A stretch of DNA of 55,442 nt, taken from the NCBI GenBank assembly GCA_902805675.1, contig CADCTA010000040.1, positions 1 to 55,442 on the forward strand. Direction: 5' to 3'. The position numbers and the translations under genes are program-made. Of the stretch, positions 15,479-22,328 are shown piece after piece. The first letter of the stretch is position 1. Every line of letters begins with the position of its first letter. This stretch comes from an uncultured Chthoniobacterales bacterium. Lineage in GTDB: Bacteria > Verrucomicrobiota > Verrucomicrobiia > Chthoniobacterales > UBA10450. Below the pieces are notes generated by a model. The model was given only the letters and a program-made list of their open reading frames with translations, did not search any database and had not been told where the DNA came from.

Positions 15479-16639
15479 ATGCTGAAGCGCCTCATCCTCT
15501 GCGCTGCCGTTGCACTGTGCGGCAGCGTGCATGCGGCCGCCCCCAGCCCGAACGCGACGGCGAAGTTTCTTGCCGGCTTATCGACAGGTGGCGGCGAGAC
15601 TGAGAATTACGTCAGTCGCGCCGTCTGGGCCGAACACGCCGCGCAATTCGACAAAGGATGGGCGCAACTCGAGCGGCGCCAGCTCTCGATGATCCGCGAG
15701 TGGGGCCCGCAATTCCTCGGAGGCTCCTACGAGTCCGAGGCGCCGATGTTCTACATGTTCAGCGGCCCGGATTTTCTCTACGCGAACGCTTTCTTCCCCT
15801 ACGCGCGCACTTACATCCTGTGCGGCATTGAGCCGGTGGGCACGCTGCCGGATGTCACGCGCATCGCGCCCGAGGTATTGCCCTCCGCGCTCGCGAACCT
15901 GCGCAAGAGCATGGAGTCGGTGCTGAGCTTCAGCTTCTTCATCACGAAGAACATGAAGATCGATCTCCAGCAGACGCAGCTCAACGGCACGCTGCCGGTG
16001 CTGTATGTCTTCCTCGCGCGCGCCGGCTACACGATCGATGAGGTGGAGTTCGTCGCACTCGATCGCTCCGGCAATTTCACCAGCGCGGGCAAAGGCAACA
16101 CGCCGGGTGTGCGCATCGACTTCAGCTCCGACGAAGGCGGCACGCAGACGCTCTACTACTTCGCGAGCGATCTCTCTGACTGGGCCACACAGTCGAACCC
16201 GGGATTCGTGCGATTCCTCGAAGCGCAGGGTCGCGGCCTCACGCTGCTCAAAGCCGCGTCCTACCTGATGCACGGGCAGAACTTCGATCGCGTCCGTGAG
16301 TTCCTGATGAACAACAGCAGCGTCATCGTGCAGGACGACTCCGGGGTTCCGTATCGCTTCTTCGATCCCGACCAGTGGATCCTGCGGCTCTGCGGTCGCT
16401 ATGTGGGGCCGATCGACATCTTCAAACAGCATGTGCAGCCGGCGCTCGCGAACGCCTTCAACGCACGCGTGCCGGCGCCACTCGATTTCGGGTTCGGTTA
16501 TCAATGGCAACCGAACCGCTCCGGACTGGTGATCGCGCACCCGCGCGCCGCCTCAGCGCTCCCGCCCGAGGAGGAGCCGGAGGAACCGCGCATCCGAGAA
16601 CGTGCCCCCGTTTCCATGCCGGACGACGACGAGGCCTAA
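15479..16639 (+). CDS. secreted protein of unknown function, paralogue 2 of a tandem pair
   Basis: 386 residues, start ATG 15479, with a clear signal peptide (MLKRLILCAAVALCGSVHAA). Colinear with the preceding gene: TAKFLAGLS, PMFYMFSGPDFLYANAFFPYA, YILCGIEPVG, FITKNM, GTLPVLYVFLARAGYTIDEVEF, TLYYFASDLSD, LLKAASYLMHG, VIVQDDSGVPYRFF, LRLCGRYVGPI and DFGFGYQWQPNRSG. Side chains of the shared motifs are better conserved than the linkers, as expected of an old duplication with retained function. The tail is acidic (EEEPEEPRIRE, PDDDEA), in contrast to the basic tail of paralogue 1. Its 3' end overlaps the convergent serine-hydrolase gene by 87 bp. Function unknown. Confidence 0.85.
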   Translation: MLKRLILCAAVALCGSVHAAAPSPNATAKFLAGLSTGGGETENYVSRAVWAEHAAQFDKGWAQLERRQLSMIREWGPQFLGGSYESEAPMFYMFSGPDFLYANAFFPYARTYILCGIEPVGTLPDVTRIAPEVLPSALANLRKSMESVLSFSFFITKNMKIDLQQTQLNGTLPVLYVFLARAGYTIDEVEFVALDRSGNFTSAGKGNTPGVRIDFSSDEGGTQTLYYFASDLSDWATQSNPGFVRFLEAQGRGLTLLKAASYLMHGQNFDRVREFLMNNSSVIVQDDSGVPYRFFDPDQWILRLCGRYVGPIDIFKQHVQPALANAFNARVPAPLDFGFGYQWQPNRSGLVIAHPRAASALPPEEEPEEPRIRERAPVSMPDDDEA

Positions 16640-17554
16640 CGAAGGGATCGCGTAGAGCCGCTGATAACGCGAGCCGACGCACATGACGAGATCGCTCGGC
16701 GCGGCGTTGCAGATGGCGGCGTTGCTCCAGCTTTGCGAGTGCCACTTCGGCGTCAGCGCCGCTTCAAAATCAAACTCTCGTCCGCCGGGCGCGTTGCCGT
16801 TGTTCCACCAGCCGAAGCTGTAGGCCTGATTTGCTGATGAGCCGCGCACAGCCTGCGAAAACGTGCCGGTGGAAACAACAGGCGAGCCTCCGTTGACGGC
16901 GAGTTGCCCGATCTTCGCCCATTGCCGCGCACTTAAGGCCCAGCCCGCAGCGAGGAGGGGATTGCCCGCGCTGTCCTTCAGGTAACGCTGACGGCCGAGC
17001 CCCAGCCGACTGAGCACACGTCGCTCGAGATAGGCAGTCGGGTCTTTGCCGCCCAGCTTCGATTTGAGGACCCGATGAAAAACCTGCAGCTGACTCGGCC
17101 CGTAAATGAAGGCACTGCCCGGTTCCGCCAGGATCGGCAGCTTGACTGCGATCGCGTCGCGATCACCAGGATTGTCGCGATGCAGTCGCAGCCCCTGCTC
17201 CAGGCCGGCGGAGAAATCGAGCAACTGGCGAATCGTCACGCGTGCCTTACGCGGGTCGTTGCGCCACTCCGGGATCGTCTCCGCGACTCGCTCATCCAGA
17301 TTCAGCAACCCGTCCTGCGCCGCAGCGAGGCCAGCGAGACACCAGAACGCCTTCGTCCCGCTAAAGATCCTCCGCGCCTCGTTAGCGCCCTGTTCGTGCA
17401 GCGTCTTGCCATTCTGAATGACGAGGAGCGAAGCGCCTTTGCGGCTTGCGGAGTAAGCGGCGGCGGCGCGAACGGATTCAGGGTTAACTTCGCCGAACGC
17501 CGAGGATGTCGTCGAGGCGACGAGAAGAAGCGCGAGAGCCGTCCGCATTCTCAT
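16553..17554 (-). CDS. secreted serine hydrolase, beta-lactamase/PBP-like (class C fold)
   Basis: 333 residues with a signal peptide (RTALALLLVASTTSSAFG). The nucleophile motif SxxK is SGTK in RRIFSGTKAFWCLAG, preceded by LLVIQNGKTLHEQGA; the second motif is the tyrosine in FIYGPSQLQVF, and the basic triad near the end is RHG in VVVRHGNGG. Length and layout fit Pfam Beta-lactamase (PF00144): peptidases and esterases of the cell envelope rather than true resistance enzymes. Start ATG 17554 overlaps the stop of the YkgJ-like gene (ATGA), which points to translational coupling. Its last 87 bp overlap the convergent secreted paralogue. Confidence 0.88.
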   Translation of the reverse strand: MRMRTALALLLVASTTSSAFGEVNPESVRAAAAYSASRKGASLLVIQNGKTLHEQGANEARRIFSGTKAFWCLAGLAAAQDGLLNLDERVAETIPEWRNDPRKARVTIRQLLDFSAGLEQGLRLHRDNPGDRDAIAVKLPILAEPGSAFIYGPSQLQVFHRVLKSKLGGKDPTAYLERRVLSRLGLGRQRYLKDSAGNPLLAAGWALSARQWAKIGQLAVNGGSPVVSTGTFSQAVRGSSANQAYSFGWWNNGNAPGGREFDFEAALTPKWHSQSWSNAAICNAAPSDLVMCVGSRYQRLYAIPSLGLVVVRHGNGGTFSDARFLRLLLGRER

Positions 17555-18000
17555 CGCAACTGCTTAACCGCTTCACGGACGGCGTGCGGCAACGCGCTCG
17601 CGCCATTTCCACCAAGCTCCGCATCGATTGTCTCGAGCCGCTGGATGAGATCCGCCACTTCGCGTCTCGCGTATGGCCCGCCAGCAGCGGCGCAGAAGTG
17701 TGTGCGGCAACCGAACGGTCGGTCAGCGTAGATCAGGCATTTACCCGCGCGCTGGTCGAGCAGGGGACAAGCTCCGTCCGCCGACACGGGCAGATCCTTG
17801 CGTCCACTCGCGCGTAGACCCTTCGCCGCGACGAGCGCTTCCCCGCGAGTGAGAAACGGCGTTCGTCCTGTGAGCTTGAACTGGCAGCATTCATTTAAGC
17901 GCATGCAGCTGCGCTCGATCGGGCGCTCCGCGAGGTCGGCGTAAATCTGCCGCACTCTGCTTATCGCCGCATCGCGCCCGCCGTGTGGTTCTCGTGCCAT
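17551..18000 (-). CDS. YkgJ-like cysteine-cluster protein (putative zinc/iron chelator)
   Basis: 149 residues from ATG 18000. The frame continues 27 codons upstream into a family B element, which I excluded. The cysteines have the usual family pattern: CMRLNECCQF near residue 33, ACPLLD, then KCLIYADRPFGCRTHFC. This corresponds to the YkgJ/Fe-S or zinc-binding cluster family, with a conserved 'R.GACPFL....C.IY..RP..CR.F.C' layout. The metal and role are not established. Overlaps the serine-hydrolase start by 4 bp. Confidence 0.88.
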   Translation of the reverse strand: MAREPHGGRDAAISRVRQIYADLAERPIERSCMRLNECCQFKLTGRTPFLTRGEALVAAKGLRASGRKDLPVSADGACPLLDQRAGKCLIYADRPFGCRTHFCAAAGGPYARREVADLIQRLETIDAELGGNGASALPHAVREAVKQLR

Positions 18001-18010
18001 CGGTGTTACG

Positions 18011-18118
18011 GTAGGGACGCCGCGCTGCGGCGTCCGAGCAGCGTGGCTGTGCCTACGGATACAGCATGCGCACAAATGCACACCACGCGCCTCGGACAGC
18101 GCAGCGCGCTGTCCCTAC
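18011..18118. repeat. family B REP pair, copy B3
   Basis: 108 bp, GTAGGGAC ends. Left hairpin triplet GCC/GGC with loop GCT, right hairpin AGC/GCT with loop AGC. It lies directly upstream of the YkgJ-like gene, 10 bp from its ATG, and after the stop of the flavoprotein gene. Confidence 0.9.
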
Positions 18119-18142
18119 CAGGCTGTCCGTGAAGCCGCGCGT

Positions 18143-19378
18143 TCATCCGATGTCGCCATCCGCCATCGCGTGTCCGGCGATCCAGCCGGTCGTCCACGCA
18201 GCTTGGAAATTGAAGCCGCCCGTGATGCCGTCGATATCGAGCAACTCGCCCGCGAAGTAAAGATGCGGCACGATCCGGCTTTCCATTGTCTTAAAATTCA
18301 CTTCGCGCAGGCTCACGCCGCCGCACGTGACAAATTCATCCTTGTTGAGCGATTTGCCGTTCACCGGTAGCTCGGTGCGCGTGAGCAATGCGGCAAGCGC
18401 GAGTCCTTGCGGACGCGTCAGGGTTGTCCAAAGCGTGTCGCGGGTGACGCCCGCTTCGAGGACGAGCTGCTCCCACAGGCGCGCCGGAATGGGAGAAATC
18501 GGCGAGCTCACGATGTGACGCTTCGGCTGTGTCGTGCGTCGCGCTTGCAGCTCCGCCGCGACATCCGCTTCGCTCATGTCTGGCAGCCAGTTAACGCGGA
18601 GCGGGAACTCGTAGTCCTTTTCGGCGAGCACCCTCGCGCCCCACGCTGAAATGCGCAGAACGCCCGGGCCGCTGACGCCATTATGCGTGATCAGGAGCGG
18701 CCCGCGTTCGCGCAGCGACGTGCCGGGAACCGCCAGCTCGACGTCCGGCATTGAAACGCCTGGCAGCTCACGTAGCCACGGCGTCGCGATGTGGAGTGAG
18801 AACAATGACGGCACCGGCGGCTCGATCGTGTGTCCGAGATCGCGCGCGATGACTGCGCCGGCGACATCACGCGCCCCCCCGGTTGCGAGGAGGAGCCGAT
18901 CGCACGGAAGAAATTCGCCGCTCGTTAGCCGCACGATGAAGCCGTCACCGCAGCGCTCCGCGCCTTCGATGCCGTTGCGCGCGATCAGTTGAACGCCGGC
19001 CCCTTTCGCTTCGAACATCAGGCAATCGATCACTGTGGCAGACGAATCGGTGACCGGAAACATGCGGCCATCCTCTTCCGTTTTCAGATTGACCCCGCGG
19101 CGCTGAAACCACGCGACGGTATCCTCAGCCGAGAATCGATGCAGCGCGCCGATCAGCGCCCGCTCACCGCGCGGATAACGGCTGCTGAATGTGCGCGGCT
19201 CCAGCGCGGTGTGCGTCACGTTGCAGCGACCGCCACCGGAAATGCGCACCTTGGTCAGGAAATGCGAAGCGCGCTCGTAGATCCGCACATCATTCGCAGG
19301 CCGAGCCTGCGCGCATGCGATGGCCGCGAAGAAACCCGCCGCGCCTCCTCCAGCAATCACGATCCGTTCGCTGCTCAC
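18143..19378 (-). CDS. NAD(P)/FAD-dependent oxidoreductase, BaiN/YhiN (HI0933) family
   Basis: About 411 residues. I prefer the GTG at 19378 (VSSERIVIAGGGAAG) so that the dinucleotide-binding strand comes first; a GTG at 19396 adds six residues. FAD site GGGAAGFFAA, the family signature KVRISGGGRCNVTH, LLLATGG, FSLH and the closing GELLDIDGITGGFNFQAAWTTGWIAG. The family includes BaiN, a bile-acid-modifying reductase of gut bacteria, but most members are uncharacterised; the substrate here is unknown. A TATCCT 6 bp before the GTG could be a -10 box. Confidence 0.92.
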   Translation of the reverse strand: MSSERIVIAGGGAAGFFAAIACAQARPANDVRIYERASHFLTKVRISGGGRCNVTHTALEPRTFSSRYPRGERALIGALHRFSAEDTVAWFQRRGVNLKTEEDGRMFPVTDSSATVIDCLMFEAKGAGVQLIARNGIEGAERCGDGFIVRLTSGEFLPCDRLLLATGGARDVAGAVIARDLGHTIEPPVPSLFSLHIATPWLRELPGVSMPDVELAVPGTSLRERGPLLITHNGVSGPGVLRISAWGARVLAEKDYEFPLRVNWLPDMSEADVAAELQARRTTQPKRHIVSSPISPIPARLWEQLVLEAGVTRDTLWTTLTRPQGLALAALLTRTELPVNGKSLNKDEFVTCGGVSLREVNFKTMESRIVPHLYFAGELLDIDGITGGFNFQAAWTTGWIAGHAMADGDIG

Positions 19379-19439
19379 TCCCACAGGATAGCGCACCGCG
19401 TGTGTCCGCGCGCCGCATCATCGCGGTTGCGCGCAGCTC

Positions 19440-20300
19440 TTAGCGTTCGCTTGGGGCCCGATCGCGGCTTCTCACCACCAGGGTGATGCCACCGAGGATC
19501 GCTGCCGACGCCAGGATCGATCGAAGGGTCAGCGCCTCGCCTAGCAACAGGACGCCTGCGACCGCCGTGAGCACCGGCACGCTCAACTGCACCGTCGCCG
19601 CGCTGGCGGCTTTCAGCCCCCGTAGGGCCGTATACCAGATGGCGTAGCCGACGCCCGACGCGAGCGCGCCAGACAGCAGCGCATACACGGCGCCCGCCAA
19701 ATCAATGCGAGCCCACGGGAGCAGCACGGCGCCGAGCGCAGTCGCAAACGGCACCGCGAAGAGGAAATTGCCGGCGGTCGCGGCGATTGGATCAGCGGCA
19801 CCTTTACCGCGCAGCGAATAGATGCCCCACGCGATCCCTGCGACGAGCATCAGGATGGAAGGGACCAGCGGCGGCGCCGCGAGGCCGGGAAACACGAGCA
19901 CAACCAGACCACAGATCGCGAGCAGCAAGCCAACTACCTGCAGGCGTCGCAGCGCTTCGCCCTGACCGAGTCCCCACAGAATCATGGTCGCCTGCACGGC
20001 GCCGAAGAGGAGCAGCGCGCCAGTTCCCGCCGAGAGGCTCGTGTAGGCGAACGAGAATGCAGCCGCGTACCCGAAGAGCGCGAGCGCCGATCGCCAGCTG
20101 CCGGCCCGTGTCGCTGACGTGCCGCCTGCGCGCAGGCGAACGATCAACCAGAGGACGAGCGCGCCGGAGACGATGCGAATCGCGGTGAAGCTCGCCGGAT
20201 CGATGCGCGTCTCGCGCAACGCAAAGCGGCAGAGCAGGGAGTTTGACGCGAACGCGATCATCGCGAGCGCTGTGAGGAAGAAGACTCGAGCAGCGCTCAC
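19440..20300 (-). CDS. EamA/DMT-superfamily membrane transporter
   Basis: 286 residues, GTG start at 20300. Ten hydrophobic helices in two halves of the EamA type: FLTALAMIAFASNSLLCRFALRE at the start, FTAIRIVSGALVLWLI, ALLLFGAVQATMILWGL, then a second half including GAVYALLSGALASGVGYAIWYTALRGLKA and TVQLSVPVLTAVAGVLLLGEALTLRSILA. These proteins usually export metabolites or amino acids; no substrate can be given. 43 bp after the frame of the flavoprotein starts; the MOSC gene lies 19 bp upstream on the same strand, so MOSC and EamA are probably one operon. Confidence 0.92.
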   Translation of the reverse strand: MSAARVFFLTALAMIAFASNSLLCRFALRETRIDPASFTAIRIVSGALVLWLIVRLRAGGTSATRAGSWRSALALFGYAAAFSFAYTSLSAGTGALLLFGAVQATMILWGLGQGEALRRLQVVGLLLAICGLVVLVFPGLAAPPLVPSILMLVAGIAWGIYSLRGKGAADPIAATAGNFLFAVPFATALGAVLLPWARIDLAGAVYALLSGALASGVGYAIWYTALRGLKAASAATVQLSVPVLTAVAGVLLLGEALTLRSILASAAILGGITLVVRSRDRAPSER

Positions 20301-20319
20301 GCAGTTCCGCTGGCTGCGA

Positions 20320-21039
20320 TCAGTCTAACAACTCGACCGCATCACCTTTGCGCACGGCGCCTTCCACAACGACACCGCCATAGATTCCGGCGGTGCCACC
20401 GTGCGCCTGCGCAATTTGCTTTAACAGCACCGGCGCCTTGATCGCGGTGTCCGGGTCGAGCGTGATCATCGTGCAACGGACGTCCCGCTCCGCCACGGAG
20501 ACAACCACGTCGCGCCCGATCCGCAGCGATCGCCCGACGAACTGATCTTCGCCGTAGCCGTCCGTTCCGGGCAGATCGATGTAGATGTTTGCTCGATATC
20601 GCCGCTTCTCTGGAGTGGTTGCGGTTTCGCGGGCAAGTCGGGCGGGAGTTTGCACGCTCATGATCGAAACAGGATACGCGTCAGTCATTGCCCGCTCCGA
20701 ACGCGTCAACGTGACCTGATGCTTTGGGTCTGCACCGACGCGCAGCCGGTGGATGAGTGCGGGATCATCAATAGCCATCGTTTCACCCTCCGGTGTCTCG
20801 ACATCCACGACACCAGGAGCTTCCCCTGACTTTCGGAATCGCGGCCGGTAAAGCAGCATCTGGCGCTGCTCGCGCCCGGTGAAGTACGGGAAATCCGCAG
20901 GTGCGGCCGAGCTCCTAAACGCGTAAAGCCGGTCACCGGCAACTCCTGCGGCGCCGACAAAGATCTCCTCGAGCTCTTCGCCCCGCATGCTCTTGACGGG
21001 ATAGCGCCAGAGGCTCTCGACTGTTCCCACGCGGCTCAT
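20320..21039 (-). CDS. MOSC-domain protein (molybdenum-cofactor sulfurase C-terminal type)
   Basis: 239 residues, ATG 21039. N-terminal beta-barrel half (VESLWRYPVKSMRGEELEEIF, GVAGDRLYAF) and MOSC half (RYRANIYIDLPG...YGEDQFVGRSLRIG, VSVAERDVRCTMITLDPDT, GTAGIYGGVVVEGAVRKGD). The conserved cysteine of the family is the one in RCTMIT, presumed to carry persulfide sulfur or interact with molybdopterin. Roles of stand-alone bacterial MOSC proteins such as YcbX and YiiM include reduction of N-hydroxylated compounds with molybdopterin. No other molybdenum gene is in the window. Confidence 0.9.
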   Translation of the reverse strand: MSRVGTVESLWRYPVKSMRGEELEEIFVGAAGVAGDRLYAFRSSAAPADFPYFTGREQRQMLLYRPRFRKSGEAPGVVDVETPEGETMAIDDPALIHRLRVGADPKHQVTLTRSERAMTDAYPVSIMSVQTPARLARETATTPEKRRYRANIYIDLPGTDGYGEDQFVGRSLRIGRDVVVSVAERDVRCTMITLDPDTAIKAPVLLKQIAQAHGGTAGIYGGVVVEGAVRKGDAVELLD

Positions 21040-21154
21040 CGCACCAAATGCTTACCGCCAAAGCTCGAGCGATCCACCAGAAACGCGTTCAGCTCGGCAA
21101 GCATCTCGACACGCCAGCGGCGGAGCGTTGTATTTGTAGCCTCAGAAAGCTTCG

Positions 21155-22237
21155 ATGCGAGCTGTGACCGACTTCCGTGGCAGACGCATGATGCACCAGC
21201 GGATATCGAATTCTGCCGCTGCGTCGCCGGTCGAAGTGGTGTCGCACATGGGAGCGATGCAGGCGCAGGATTACCGCAACGCGCTGTGGGCGGTGGGGCT
21301 TCGCACACCAAGCGCCACAGAGGCGGTCGTCGAAGGAGCGATTGCGGTCGGCGCGATCGTGCGCACCTGGCCGATGCGGGGAACGTTGCACTTCGTGGCC
21401 GCGGCCGATGTGCATTGGATGCTCGAGCTGCTGACTCCGCGAGTGATTGCGGCAGCAGCGAAGCGCGCCGAGGTGCATCGGCTCGACGTGGCAACTTTGT
21501 CCCGGTGCCGCGAGCTTTGCGTGGAGCTCCTCTGCGGCGGGCAGCGGCTGACGCGGGCCGCATTGTTCGCTGAACTCAACGCGCGCGGTATCGCAACCGA
21601 AGCACAGCGTGGCTATCACATCCTGTGGCGGCTCGCACAGGAGCGGCTCATCTGCTTCGGCCCGCACGAAGGCAAGCAGCCCACGTTTGTCCTGCTCGAT
21701 GAGTGGGTGCCGCCGACGAAGCGCGCTCGACCGCGCGACCCGCTCGCGGAGCTCGCGCGGCGCTATTTCAGCAGCCATGGGCCGGCGACGCTGCAGGATT
21801 TCGTCTGGTGGTGCGGCCTCAAAGTCGTGGATGCGAGAGCGGCGATCGCAGCGGCGGGGTTGACGCAGGAAAGCATTGATGGAGTTCCGCACTGGACGTC
21901 AGCGCACGGAGCGGCTCCCGCAGGTGACATCGCGGCGGCCGCGCACTTACTTCCGGCATTCGACGAGTATTTGCTCGGCTATCGCGACCGGAGCGCTGCC
22001 CTTGACGCGCTGCACGCAGGAAAGGTCGTGCCGGGCAACAACGGGGTCTTTCAGCCGACCGTGGTGGTGAATGGCCGGATCGTCGGCACTTGGAAGCGAG
22101 CTGTGAAAGCTCGAGCTGTCATCGTGACCATCGAACAATTCGCGCCACTCTCGAGGTCCGCCCGAAGCGCGATCACGACGGCGGCCGACTCGTACGGACG
22201 GTTCATGTCCGCGCCGGTTGAACTCAGGTTTGCGTAG
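21155..22237 (+). CDS. AlkZ/YcaQ-type winged-helix DNA glycosylase (HTH_42)
   Basis: 360 residues, ATG 21155 (a second ATG at 21188 leaves a more typical start). Pfam HTH_42 domain: three winged-helix units with the QxQ catalytic motif in MGAMQAQDYRNALWAVGLR, RTWPMRGTLHFVAAADV, GYHILWRLAQERLICFGP, DPLAELARRYFSSHGPATLQDFVWWCGLK and the ending LLPAFDEYLLGYRDR...VNGRIVGTWKR. In Streptomyces AlkZ and E. coli YcaQ this family removes bulky alkylated bases and unhooks DNA crosslinks; the QxQ form is the AlkZ-like class. Distribution in Verrucomicrobiota suggests a general repair or self-resistance role. A weak stem, GCGTAG/CTACGC at 22232-22248, spans the stop codon. Confidence 0.88.
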   Translation: MRAVTDFRGRRMMHQRISNSAAASPVEVVSHMGAMQAQDYRNALWAVGLRTPSATEAVVEGAIAVGAIVRTWPMRGTLHFVAAADVHWMLELLTPRVIAAAAKRAEVHRLDVATLSRCRELCVELLCGGQRLTRAALFAELNARGIATEAQRGYHILWRLAQERLICFGPHEGKQPTFVLLDEWVPPTKRARPRDPLAELARRYFSSHGPATLQDFVWWCGLKVVDARAAIAAAGLTQESIDGVPHWTSAHGAAPAGDIAAAAHLLPAFDEYLLGYRDRSAALDALHAGKVVPGNNGVFQPTVVVNGRIVGTWKRAVKARAVIVTIEQFAPLSRSARSAITTAADSYGRFMSAPVELRFA

Positions 22238-22328
22238 CCAACCTACGCTTCAGGCGAGGCGGCGGCGCAAAGGAGATCTCGTGCCGACCGGTTCCGAAGG
22301 AAATAGTTAGTTCGCGTAAGGAAAGGCA

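Noticed and set aside
18001..18081. 27-codon extension of the YkgJ-like protein
   Set aside because: Encoded by family B element B3; the ATG at 18000 starts the conserved domain.
21036..21136. Minus-strand reading frame ending in ATGA overlap with the MOSC start
   Set aside because: The overlap looks like translational coupling, but upstream this frame is antisense to the AlkZ-like gene and resembles no protein; at most a short remnant.
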